Part shown: positions 44,014 to 51,861 of the stretch, one piece after another | Layout of the letters: the number at the start of each line of letters is the position of its first letter | Numbering within the stretch: position 1 is the first letter of the stretch | Assembly: GCF_014199985.1 (NCBI RefSeq) | Contig: NZ_JACHOS010000019.1 | Span: 57,763 to 121,762, forward strand | Length of the DNA: 64,000 nucleotides | Direction of reading: 5' to 3' | Origin: Methylorubrum rhodesianum | GTDB taxonomy: Bacteria; Pseudomonadota; Alphaproteobacteria; Rhizobiales; Beijerinckiaceae | Notes under the pieces: model-generated | What the model saw: only the letters and a program-made list of their open reading frames with translations | Told to the model about the DNA's origin: nothing | Database searches by the model: none | Position numbers and translations under genes: made by a program

Positions 44014-45177
44014 TTGGGAATCCCCATACGGTACGTCGCGAAGATCGGCGGCTACATCCTCAAGCAGCACATCACGGGGCGGAAGCGCTATCCGCTCGTC
44101 ATGATGATGGAGCCGCTGTTCCGCTGCAATCTCGCCTGTGCCGGCTGCGGAAAGATCGATTACCCCGACGAGATCCTGAACAAGCGCCTGCCGGTGGACG
44201 AGGCGCTGGAATCCGTGCGCGAGTGCGGCGCCCCCGTGGTCGTGATCGCCGGCGGCGAGCCGCTGCTCCACAAGGATCTGCCGCAGATCGTGCAGGGCAT
44301 CATCGCGCAGAAGAAATTCGCGATCGTCTGCACCAACGCGCTGCTGCTCGAGAAGAAGATCAAGGACTACAAGCCGAGCCCCTACTTCACGTGGTCGATC
44401 CACCTGGACGGCGACAAGGAGATGCACGACCAGTCGGTGTGCCAGCGCGGCGTCTACGACAAGGCGGTCGCGGCCATCGCCAAGGCCAAGGAGATGGGCT
44501 TCCGGGTCACCATCAACTGCACCTTCTTCAACAACTCGTCCGCCGATAAGATCGCCGACTTCTTCGACTCGGTGACCCGCATGGGCATCGACGGCATCAC
44601 CGTCTCGCCCGGCTACGCCTACGAGCGCGCCCCGGACCAGAAGCACTTCCTCAACCGCAAGGCGACCAAGGACCTGTTCCGCGGCGTGTTCCGGCACGGC
44701 AAGGAGAAGGGCCGCGAGAAGTGGACCTTCCAGCAGTCGGGCCTGTTCCTCGACTTCCTGGCCGGCAACCAGACCTACCACTGCACCCCTTGGGGCAACC
44801 CGACCCGCACCGTGTTCGGCTGGCAGAAGCCCTGCTACCTGCTCGGCGAGGGCTACGCGGCGACCTTCAAGGAGCTGATGGAGGAGACCGACTGGGACGC
44901 CTACGGCACCGGCAACTACGAGAAGTGCGCCGACTGCATGGTCCACTCGGGCTACGAGGCCTCCTCGGTGGTCGACTCGGTCAAGAAGCCGTGGAAGCCG
45001 CTGGTGCACGCGATCCGCGGCATCCGGACGGAGGGCGACATGGCGCCGGAGATCTCGCTCGAGAACCAGCGCCCCGCCGAGTTCGTGTTCTCGCGCAACG
45101 TCGCCCAGAAGCTGTCCGAGATCAAAGCCTCGGGCGTCGACACCAAGCAGGAAGCCCGCAAGCGCACCGCCGCCTGA
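44014..45177 (+). CDS. hpnH: Adenosylhopane synthase HpnH (radical SAM)
   Basis: Predicted 387-residue radical SAM enzyme joining the 5'-deoxyadenosyl group to diploptene, the first step of side-chain formation. 4Fe-4S site CNLACAGCG (about residues 38-46), then VIAGGEPLLHKDL (GGEP motif), TWSIHLDGDKEMHD and a C-terminal Cys-rich segment YEKCADCMVHSGYEAS typical of HpnH/SPASM-like ends. TTG start with an excellent AAGGAG eight bases upstream. Followed by a strong terminator shared with the convergent hpnG. Confidence 0.96.
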   Translation: MGIPIRYVAKIGGYILKQHITGRKRYPLVMMMEPLFRCNLACAGCGKIDYPDEILNKRLPVDEALESVRECGAPVVVIAGGEPLLHKDLPQIVQGIIAQKKFAIVCTNALLLEKKIKDYKPSPYFTWSIHLDGDKEMHDQSVCQRGVYDKAVAAIAKAKEMGFRVTINCTFFNNSSADKIADFFDSVTRMGIDGITVSPGYAYERAPDQKHFLNRKATKDLFRGVFRHGKEKGREKWTFQQSGLFLDFLAGNQTYHCTPWGNPTRTVFGWQKPCYLLGEGYAATFKELMEETDWDAYGTGNYEKCADCMVHSGYEASSVVDSVKKPWKPLVHAIRGIRTEGDMAPEISLENQRPAEFVFSRNVAQKLSEIKASGVDTKQEARKRTAA

Positions 45178-45201
45178 ACCCGGCTTCCACGCTCTGAATG
45201 C

Positions 45202-45240
45202 GAAGACCCGCGCGGCTCCGGCCGCGCGGGTCTTCTCGTT
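45202..45240. terminator. Bidirectional terminator between convergent hpnH and hpnG
   Basis: Perfect 15-bp stem (GAAGACCCGCGCGGC / GCCGCGCGGGTCTTC) with a TCCG loop, 24 bases after the hpnH stop and 35 bases after the hpnG stop on the other strand. The plus side continues TCGTT; the minus side lacks a U-run but the stem is very stable. Confidence 0.82.
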
Positions 45241-45275
45241 CCGGGATCGACGCCGCGCAGCGACCGGGCGGCCGC

Positions 45276-45953
45276 TTAGGCCACCCCGAGACCGGGCCCG
45301 AGCCGGGCGCGACAGCGGGCGAGCACCGCGAAGGCCGCCGAAGAATCGCGGCCCAGTCGAATCAGATCGCCGAGCCGGGCGCGGCCGCGCAGCAGGGCGC
45401 CGAGCACGGCGCGGATGTCGGGCTCACCCTCCGGCGTCAGGGCTGCGGCGGCGAAGGCGGGGAGGGCGCGTTCCGCGGGATCGCAGACGACCCTGATGGC
45501 CGCGAAGGGCAGGGCGTGACGGGCGGCGAAGGCGGCGGCCACGTGCGACTCCATATCGACCGCCAGGGCGCCGGTCCGCGCATGAAGCTCCGCCTTGTCG
45601 GAAACGGTCATGACCGCGACGTCGGATCCCGCAAGGCCGCCGGCGGCGACGCGGCCCGGCACGCCGCTCAAGGCCGCGGACAGGCGGCGGCTGATCTCGG
45701 GATCGACCGGATAATGCGTCCCGGCCTCGACATGCGTCGCGACGACGACGTCCCCCGGCCGCAGGGCGGGATCGAGGCCGCCGGCGATCCCGAAGCTGAC
45801 GACCGCGCGCAGGCTGCGCGAGGAACGCCCGTCGAGGGCGAGGCCCAGCCGGGCGGGGTTGCCGCCGGCCTGGATCGTCTCGACACCCGGCCCTGCGGCG
45901 ATGCGAGCCTCGCGGGCAAGGCCCATGACCGCCAGAACCGTGCCGCCTTCCAT
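45276..45953 (-). CDS. hpnG: Hopanoid-associated nucleosidase/phosphorylase HpnG
   Basis: Predicted 225-residue PNP/UDP-family enzyme releasing adenine from adenosylhopane to give (phospho)ribosylhopane, next after HpnH. Blocks: LAVMGLAREARIA, SFGIAGGLDPALRPGDVVVA (about residue 55), VDMESHVAAAFA (purine/ribose-binding Met-Glu-Ser, about 137) and IRVVCDPAERALP. The frame is open far upstream into the next gene; ATG at 45953 fits the family N-terminus and has GGGGA upstream. Convergent with hpnH rather than in an operon with it. Confidence 0.92.
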   Translation of the reverse strand: MEGGTVLAVMGLAREARIAAGPGVETIQAGGNPARLGLALDGRSSRSLRAVVSFGIAGGLDPALRPGDVVVATHVEAGTHYPVDPEISRRLSAALSGVPGRVAAGGLAGSDVAVMTVSDKAELHARTGALAVDMESHVAAAFAARHALPFAAIRVVCDPAERALPAFAAAALTPEGEPDIRAVLGALLRGRARLGDLIRLGRDSSAAFAVLARCRARLGPGLGVA

Positions 45954-45985
45954 CGCCGCGTCCCCGGACTGCGCCGCGCGCCGGA

Positions 45986-47152
45986 TCAGCGCGTGACGGT
46001 GTAGAGCGAGGCGCCGGCGGCGACGGGCGCCGTCACGGTCGAGAACACGCCCAGAACCTTGCCCAGCTCCGCGAACGGCGCGCTCGACACGTAGACGAGG
46101 TCGCGGTTGCGCATGCGGAAGCTCTGCGACAGGAACAGACCCTGCGGATCGCGCAGGTTCACCCGGTACACCACCGGCACCTGAGGCGAGGCCAGCAGCG
46201 GCGAGTTCGGCCGCAGCCGCCGCACCACCGCCGCCGGCTCGTAGCGGAAGATGAACACGCCTTCCGGATCGGCCTGGGCCTCGCGCAGGCCCGCGGCGCG
46301 GGCCAGCGCCTGCGACAGCGTCAGCCCTTCGGCCGAGAACGGCACCTCGGTGGTCGAGCCGAGCGCGCCGACCGCCAGGAAGGTCTGCGGATCGCGCACC
46401 AGCGTCAGCGTGTCGTTCGGGCGCACGAAGATGTTCTCGCGCGGGTTGGCAACCACGGTGCTCATCGGCACGGTGACGGTGCGGTTGCCGCGCGACAGCC
46501 GCACGAAGGTCTCGGCCACCGGCGTGCGCACGCCGCCGGCCTGGGCGATGACATCGAGCAGGCGGTCGCCGCGGCCCGAGAGCGGCACGCGCATGCCCAT
46601 GGCCGCCTCGCCGGTGACGGTGGCCGATTGCGAGACCGGTTTGGTGACGTAGACGAGCACCTGCGGCTGGATCGCCTTGCCGGCGAGCTCGGTCTCGATC
46701 AGCGCCTGGACGTCCTGGGTGCGGCGGCCGACGACCTTGATGCGGCCGGCATAGGGGACGGTGATGCCGCCGTCGGGCCCGACCACCTGTTCGGGGATCG
46801 TGGCGGACTTGGATCCGGCGGAGAAGCGGTCGGCGACGAGCGGGCCGGAGAACAGGCCGCCGGCCCCGGCTTCCCAGACCTGGACCGCCACGAAGTCGCC
46901 GACGCCGATCACCGGCTCCAGGGCCGGCCGGTTGTCGCCGAAGGTGACGAGGAGGCTGTCGAGGGGGCGGGTCCGCAGGGACTCGACGATGGCGGGGGTG
47001 ACGTCGATGATCTCGTAGCGGGCGAACAGGCCCTCGGCGGTGGCGATGTCGGCGCCGCTCTCGATCGCCGAGGTGGTCGGCCCCGCCGCCGGCAGGATCG
47101 AGCACCCCGACACCGCCGTGGCGGCGAGGAGGGCAATGGCTAGAGCGCGCAT
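45986..47152 (-). CDS. Polysaccharide export outer-membrane lipoprotein (Wza/BexD-like)
   Basis: Predicted 388-residue outer-membrane auxiliary protein for capsule or exopolysaccharide export. Signal and lipobox LLAATAVSGCSILPA (lipidated Cys about residue 17). PES domain VIGVGDFVAVQVWEAGAGG and ITVPYAGRIKVVGRRTQDVQALIE (about 75-165), then SLBB-type repeats VTVTGEAAMGMRVPL-like and AVGALGSTTEVPFSAEGLTLSQALARAAG. No Wzc, Wzx or glycosyltransferase partner is adjacent, so it is an orphan; hpnG follows by 32 bases on the same strand. Confidence 0.9.
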   Translation of the reverse strand: MRALAIALLAATAVSGCSILPAAGPTTSAIESGADIATAEGLFARYEIIDVTPAIVESLRTRPLDSLLVTFGDNRPALEPVIGVGDFVAVQVWEAGAGGLFSGPLVADRFSAGSKSATIPEQVVGPDGGITVPYAGRIKVVGRRTQDVQALIETELAGKAIQPQVLVYVTKPVSQSATVTGEAAMGMRVPLSGRGDRLLDVIAQAGGVRTPVAETFVRLSRGNRTVTVPMSTVVANPRENIFVRPNDTLTLVRDPQTFLAVGALGSTTEVPFSAEGLTLSQALARAAGLREAQADPEGVFIFRYEPAAVVRRLRPNSPLLASPQVPVVYRVNLRDPQGLFLSQSFRMRNRDLVYVSSAPFAELGKVLGVFSTVTAPVAAGASLYTVTR

Positions 47153-47510
47153 TCAGATCGCCTGGCGGTTTCTCTCATCGGGTGGGTAGCCGAAAGCGGC
47201 CAAGCTGTCCGTGGCGAGGCCGCCACACCGGGCGAGGGAGCACGGAACGGGTCGGTCTTTCCCCGGTGCTCACACTTGTCCCGCGCTCTGCATACGGCGC
47301 CTCCCGGAAGCGACGCCGCCCTGCGAGGATGGTCCTGCGGCCTCCGTCCGCTAGCTGTCCGGTTTCGGCCAAGTGCCGGTCAAGCCCAGGCCGAGCCTCG
47401 TCCAGGTTTCGGCCCAGTCTCCACCAAGCCGTCGCCGTCCGGTCCGTGGATGGGTCGAGGCGCCCGGCACGGCCCCTCATCGCTCCTGCGAGAAACCGCC
47501 ATGAGGCCGA
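47153..47510. other. 358-base divergent intergenic region, export lipoprotein / gntK
   Basis: No gene is supported. Loosely repeated GTTTCGGCC / TTTCGGCCA segments occur around 47360-47425. Promoters for both flanking genes are expected here. Confidence 0.5.
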
Positions 47511-48053
47511 ATGACTGACCCTCGTCCCGCCGCCCCGACCGTCCTCGTCGTGATGGGCGTCTCCGGCTCCGGCAAGAGCACGGTGGCCGCGCTGCTGGCC
47601 GAGAGGCTCGGCTGGACCTTCGCCGACGGGGACGATTTCCACACGGCGGACAGCATCGCCCGCATGCGCGGCGGCCATCCCCTCGACGATGCGGCGCGTC
47701 AGCCCTGGCTCGAACGCATCCGCACCTGGATCGACGGGCGGCTCGCGGCCGGAGAGAATGCCGTCATCGCCTGCTCCGCTCTCAAGCGCGCCTACCGTCG
47801 GACCCTGATCGACGGGACCGCTCGAGTCCGCCTCGTCTTCCTGGAGGGGAGCCGGGACATCATCCAGAGCCGGGTCCGGGCGCGCCACGGTCACTTCATG
47901 CCGGCGACCCTGCTCGACAGCCAGTTCGCCGCCCTCGAACCGCCGGGACCGGACGAGGCCCCGATCACCGTCGGCATCGAGGAGAGCCCCGACGCCATCG
48001 TCGCGGCGGTCGCGGCGCAGCTCGACATCCCGGCAGACGACGTCTGCGGATAG
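47511..48053 (+). CDS. gntK: Gluconokinase
   Basis: Predicted 180-residue thermoresistant-type gluconate kinase, producing 6-phosphogluconate from gluconate and ATP. Walker A VVMGVSGSGKSTVAALLA (about residues 14-31), substrate block FADGDDFHTADSIARMRGGHPLDDAARQPW and IACSALKRAYRR, plus RHGHFMPATLLDSQFAALEPP, are all typical GntK. ATG with GAGG upstream. Followed by a HAD phosphatase 20 bases on, probably co-transcribed. Confidence 0.95.
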   Translation: MTDPRPAAPTVLVVMGVSGSGKSTVAALLAERLGWTFADGDDFHTADSIARMRGGHPLDDAARQPWLERIRTWIDGRLAAGENAVIACSALKRAYRRTLIDGTARVRLVFLEGSRDIIQSRVRARHGHFMPATLLDSQFAALEPPGPDEAPITVGIEESPDAIVAAVAAQLDIPADDVCG

Positions 48054-48073
48054 GGGAGCCCACAGGAGAGCTC

Positions 48074-48877
48074 ATGGATATCGCCCTCGTCGTCTCCGAC
48101 GTCGACGGAACGCTCGTCACCGACGACAAGCAGCTCACACCGGCCGCCGTCGAGGCGGTGCGGCGACTCGGCGCGGCGGGCATCGGCTTCACCGTGGCCT
48201 CCAGCCGGCCGCCGGTCGGGCTGCGCCACCTGGCGGCAGCGCTCGACCTCAAGCTGCCGATGGGCGCGTTCAACGGCAGCACCGTGTGCACGCCCGATCT
48301 CCGGCCGCTTTCGGAGCGGCTGATCCCCGAGGCGGTCGCCCGCGAGGCGGCCGCGCGCCTCGACGCGGGCGGCATCGATCTCTGGGTCTTCGCCGACGGG
48401 GTCTGGAACCTGCGCGACGACCAGGCCCCCTACACCGACCTCGAACGCCGCACCCTGCGGACCGAGCCGAAGGTCGTACCGGATCTGTCGCCGCTGCTCG
48501 GGCGTGCGGCCAAGATCGTCGGCGTGAGCCGCGACGATGCCGGGCTCGCGCGACTGGAGAAGGCGCTCGCGGCGGATCTGGCTGGGCGGGCCGCCGTGCA
48601 TTGCTCGCAGCCCTACTACCTCGACGTGACGCCGCCCGGCATCGACAAGGGCAGCTTCGTCGCCGATCTCAGACGGCGCCTCGGTCTTCCGCGGGAGCGA
48701 ATCGCCACGCTGGGAGACGCGGCCAACGACATCGCCCTGTTCCGGGAGAGCGGGTTGTCGATCGCCATGGGCAACGCCGGTCCCGCCGTGCAGCGGGCGG
48801 CCTCAAGGGTGACGCTGGGCAACAACGAGGACGGATTCGCCCGCGCGATCAACCGGTTCGTGTTCGGCGACACCTGA
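48074..48877 (+). CDS. HAD-superfamily (Cof-type) phosphatase
   Basis: Predicted 267-residue HAD IIB hydrolase. Motif I VVSDVDGTLVTDDKQ (nucleophile Asp about residue 9), motif II FTVASSRPP, motif III Lys in DKGSFVADL, and motif IV LGDAANDIALFRESG are complete, so it should dephosphorylate sugar phosphates or a similar metabolite. 20 bases after gntK; a phosphatase for phosphorylated sugars is consistent with that neighbour. Confidence 0.9.
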   Translation: MDIALVVSDVDGTLVTDDKQLTPAAVEAVRRLGAAGIGFTVASSRPPVGLRHLAAALDLKLPMGAFNGSTVCTPDLRPLSERLIPEAVAREAAARLDAGGIDLWVFADGVWNLRDDQAPYTDLERRTLRTEPKVVPDLSPLLGRAAKIVGVSRDDAGLARLEKALAADLAGRAAVHCSQPYYLDVTPPGIDKGSFVADLRRRLGLPRERIATLGDAANDIALFRESGLSIAMGNAGPAVQRAASRVTLGNNEDGFARAINRFVFGDT

Positions 48878-49125
48878 GGTTCGCGCCCGCCGCCGCCGCG
48901 GCCACCTGTGCCCCTTCTGCGACAGGGGCGGGTCCGCGCGCTCCGGCATCCTCAGGGATTTCCCCGGGCTCCACGTTCCCGCCTCATTTGGCCCCGACCG
49001 AGGCGAGACAAACTGAGCCGTAACGAGCGATCCTCGCGAGGCTCCGCGATCGCCGCCCTCCGATCGGAGCGTGCGGCCGGTCAGCCGGAGACCCGAGCGA
49101 GGCGCCCAAAACGACCGGGTCTCCC

Positions 49126-50046
49126 ATGCGCCTTCTCCTCGCCGCCCTGCTTGCCGCCGCTCCGGCGTCGGCCTTCGCTCAAGAGGCGGCGCGGGACAAC
49201 ATCGATGCGCTGATCGCCGAGCAGGCCCGGGCCAACAAGGTGCCCGAGGCATTCGTCCATCGCGTGGTCAAGCGCGAGAGCAACTACAACGCCCGCGCCA
49301 AGGGCGGCTCGGCACTCGGCCTGATGCAGATCAAGCACGCCACGGCGCGGGGCCTCGGCTATACCGGCGACGCCGCCGGGCTGTTCGATCCCGAGACCAA
49401 CCTGAAATACGGCATCGCCTATCTCGCCGGCGCCTATCGCGCCGCCAAAGGCGATCTGGAGCAGGCCTATCGCTACTACAACCGCGGCTACTACTACGCC
49501 GCCAAGCGCCTCGGGATCGATGCCACGCCGCCCGACGACGCGGGCACGACGACCGTCGCCGCCGCGCCGCCCGCCAACGCGACCGCCCGCTCCGCCAACG
49601 GCTTCGACGGCCTGTTCGCGCTGCGCGGCAGCTCGACCGGGACCACTTCGGGCAACGCTCCGGCGGGAGGGGTTCAGCAGGCGCTGGCCTACGCCGCGCC
49701 GGGCCCGGGGCCGACCGACGCCGTGGAAGTCCCGCTGCCGCCCCGCCGCCCCGCCGCCCTTTCCGGCGGCGCCGAACCGGTTCAGGTGGCGAGCCTCGCG
49801 CAGCCGATTTCAGCGCAGCCGCAGGCCGCGGTTCAGGCCGCCGCCCAGGCTCAGCCCGCTCCGCAAGGCACGGCCGCGCCGCAGGTGGCCGCCGCCATGT
49901 CCGACGCCGTCGAGGTGCCGCTGCCGCCGCGCCGCCCCTCCGAAACCGTGCTCGCGGCGATCGCCCGCCCGCCTGTCGCTGTGGCCCGCAGGACCGCCGA
50001 GCCCGCTCCGATCCTGGAGGCTTCGGCCGCTCCCGGCACGCCGTGA
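49126..50046 (+). CDS. Secreted lytic transglycosylase with proline-rich tail
   Basis: Predicted 306-residue periplasmic enzyme cleaving peptidoglycan. Signal peptide MRLLLAALLAAAPASAFAQ; SLT domain at about 25-140 with catalytic Glu in VVKRESNYNARAKGG, then ALGLMQIKHATARGLG and NLKYGIAYLAGAYRA. The tail (150-306) is low-complexity Ala/Pro/Gln with two copies of DAVEVPLPPRRP about 60 residues apart, perhaps binding sites for a partner or the wall. Flanked by gaps of about 250 and 170 bases, so it is a single-gene unit. Confidence 0.9.
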   Translation: MRLLLAALLAAAPASAFAQEAARDNIDALIAEQARANKVPEAFVHRVVKRESNYNARAKGGSALGLMQIKHATARGLGYTGDAAGLFDPETNLKYGIAYLAGAYRAAKGDLEQAYRYYNRGYYYAAKRLGIDATPPDDAGTTTVAAAPPANATARSANGFDGLFALRGSSTGTTSGNAPAGGVQQALAYAAPGPGPTDAVEVPLPPRRPAALSGGAEPVQVASLAQPISAQPQAAVQAAAQAQPAPQGTAAPQVAAAMSDAVEVPLPPRRPSETVLAAIARPPVAVARRTAEPAPILEASAAPGTP

Positions 50047-50217
50047 ATCCAGCGTGCATCAGCCGCCTGTCCATAGCCAGACCGGCACTCTAGCCAGTCG
50101 CCTTTCCTGCGGTTATACAGCCCGCCTCGAATCTCCGTTACTCAACGCGGTGCCATCGGCGATCCTCCGATCAGGAGGATGGGCCTTGGGCGCCCTTTTT
50201 GCCTGAGGTACACTCCC

Positions 50218-50406
50218 ATGGCCGTTCCGAAGCGAAAGACCTCCCCCTCCCGCCGCGGCATGCGCCGCTCCGCCGACGCCCTCAAGGCCCCGACCTATGT
50301 CGAGGACAAGGACTCGGGCGAGCTGCGCCGCCCGCACCACATCGACCTGAAGACCGGCATGTACCGCGGCCGTCAGGTGTTGAAGGTGAAGTCCGCCGAG
50401 GCGTGA
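50218..50406 (+). CDS. rpmF: 50S ribosomal protein L32
   Basis: Predicted 62-residue ribosomal protein; [20 protein letters not shown] and the alphaproteobacterial [19 protein letters not shown] end are diagnostic. No zinc-binding cysteines (Cys-minus form, as usual in Alphaproteobacteria). GAGG precedes the ATG. An in-frame ATG at 50179 abuts an AGGAGG with no spacing and is judged not to be the start. A small hairpin ATCCTCC/GGAGGAT covers that AGGAGG in the leader. Confidence 0.97.
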
Positions 50407-50416
50407 TGATTGTGGG

Positions 50417-50435
50417 CCGCCGGCGCGTCCGGCGG
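50417..50435. terminator. Short hairpin between rpmF and the convergent small gene
   Basis: Perfect 7-bp stem (CCGCCGG / CCGGCGG) with a CGCGT loop, 11 bases after the rpmF stop and facing the small gene at 50450-50698. No T-run, so termination is only plausible. Confidence 0.35.
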
Positions 50436-50449
50436 TCGCCATCTGACGG

Positions 50450-50698
50450 TCAGAACCGTCGTCCGGAGGCCGCGGCCCGTGCGTAGAGTGCGGCCGCGGC
50501 CTTCGTGCGTTCAGGGCGGGCCGGGCGTAGTGTGGGATCGGCGCTGACGATCAGCTGTGTCAGGAAGCCCGCCATCGGGCGGCCGCCCCGGAGGCGGGGC
50601 CCGGCGCCGTTGCAGGATCCGGCCACGAGGGCGCGCGAGGACGCCTCCGGGCCGGCGACGCGGCCCTGATCGGCACAATCGGTCTCGGAACGGTCCAT
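50450..50698 (-). CDS. Small hypothetical protein
   Basis: Predicted 82-residue protein. The C-terminal half (GRPMAGFLTQLIVSADPTLRP followed by an Arg/Ala-rich end) resembles short alphaproteobacterial proteins with an RPxAxFLTQLI motif, which supports coding. The N-terminal half is less convincing and the ribosome-binding site is weak. Function unknown. Convergent with rpmF. Confidence 0.55.
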   Translation of the reverse strand: MDRSETDCADQGRVAGPEASSRALVAGSCNGAGPRLRGGRPMAGFLTQLIVSADPTLRPARPERTKAAAALYARAAASGRRF

Positions 50699-50865
50699 CT
50701 CGCACCACGCCTCCGGCCTCGCACGGGTTCGCGTGCAAGGCCGGGGCCGACGTTAACCGGATCTTAACGATCTGTCTCGGGCCATCCGGCGCGGCCGCCA
50801 GGACACGGGGAGCGCATCCGCTCGGCCGGAAGCGCTGCTCGGCGGCCGCCGGTGCTCGAAGCCCA

Positions 50866-50902
50866 ACAAAAACAGGGTCATCGCCCGCGAGCGATGACCC
50901 TG
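50866..50902 (-). terminator. Rho-independent terminator of phaR
   Basis: On the minus strand a perfect 12-bp stem (CAGGGTCATCGC / GCGATGACCCTG) with a 6-base loop ends in UUUUUGUU, 28 bases after the phaR stop codon. Confidence 0.92.
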
Positions 50903-50929
50903 GGGAAGAACGGCCACGCGGCTCGAGAG

Positions 50930-51538
50930 CTACTTGCGCGCCAGCGATTCCAGACGGGCCTGCATCTCCGCCATCTGCTTCTTCAACTCGTCGAGGTCGC
51001 TCGCTCCGGCGGAGGCGACGGGCGTTGGGGCGGGTGGCGACGCCGGTACCGCGCTCGACGGCGGGGCAGGGGGCCCGAAGCCGCCGGTGAACATCTTCAT
51101 CGCGTCGCCGAAGAAGGTCATGTTGGCCCGCACCTGCTCCTGCAGCGCCTGCTGGAAGGCGGAGGGGCCGAAGCTCTGGGCGAGCTTCTCGCGCAGGCCG
51201 TCCTGGTCCTTGGCGAAGTTCGCCATGGAGAATTCGAGGAAGCTCGGCACCATCGTGCGCATGCTGTCGCCGTAGAAGCGGATCAGCTGCCGCAGGAAGG
51301 CGACCGGAAGCAGGTTGTCCTCGCCGGCCTTGTTCTCCTGCTCGAAGATGATCTGCGTCAGGACCGAGCGTGTGATGTCGTCGCCCGAGCGCGCATCGTA
51401 GACGATGAAGTCCTCGCCGTTCTGCACCATCGTCGCGAGGTCTTCGAGCGTGACGTAGGTGGATGTGCCGGTGTGGTAGAGCCGGCGATTGGCGTACTTC
51501 TTGATGACGGTCTGATGCGCCCTGCCGTTCTCGGCCAT
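50930..51538 (-). CDS. phaR: Polyhydroxyalkanoate synthesis repressor PhaR
   Basis: Predicted 202-residue repressor and granule sensor controlling phasin and PHB genes. The PHB/PHA accumulation regulator DNA-binding domain covers about 8-70 (VIKKYANRRLYHTGTSTYVTLED, FIVYDARSGDDITRSVL); the PHB_acc domain follows (about 75-115), then a Pro/Ala linker and a C-terminal coiled coil (DLDELKKQMAEMQARLESLARK). ATG at 51538 is chosen for its GGGAGGTG; upstream in-frame Met codons have weaker signals. Divergent from phaA, whose promoter it could bind. Confidence 0.95.
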   Translation of the reverse strand: MAENGRAHQTVIKKYANRRLYHTGTSTYVTLEDLATMVQNGEDFIVYDARSGDDITRSVLTQIIFEQENKAGEDNLLPVAFLRQLIRFYGDSMRTMVPSFLEFSMANFAKDQDGLREKLAQSFGPSAFQQALQEQVRANMTFFGDAMKMFTGGFGPPAPPSSAVPASPPAPTPVASAGASDLDELKKQMAEMQARLESLARK

Positions 51539-51861
51539 CGTTGCGACACCTCCCGCTTCGGTCATGAGTCTGCGCAAAGCTCAACGCCCCGCCATGATCG
51601 GCTGCCCGCCTGCGCAGGCCGGGTTCTGCATTCTTCAGAGCCGACCTTAAGGCTTTCGCGACGCGGCGAAAACAGCAATTTATCTCTGTCCCCGCAGAAT
51701 CCGGCTGTGCCAGTGCGACGCCAACGCGACGTTCGAGCCATCTTGTCCGAAAGCACGCTTGACTTCGCCAGTCCTGCGCTCTTCATCCGGTGAACGGCAG
51801 GTCGCGCACTGGACATTCTGGTCTACCAAATATCGCGCCGCCGAACGAGGAGAACGTCACG
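51539..51861. promoter_or_regulatory. phaR / phaA divergent control region (323 bases)
   Basis: No gene. The region must contain both promoters. A TTGACT at 51759-51764 with TTCATC 17 bases later (51782-51787) is a weak -35/-10 candidate for phaA. The less G+C-rich stretch near 51650-51690 could be the phaR promoter. A PhaR operator was not identified. Confidence 0.4.

Noticed and set aside
50179..50217. Upstream in-frame start for rpmF giving a 13-residue extension
   Set aside because: AGGAGG touches the ATG with no spacer and is paired in a hairpin; L32 proteins begin MAVPKRK, with GAGG at proper spacing.
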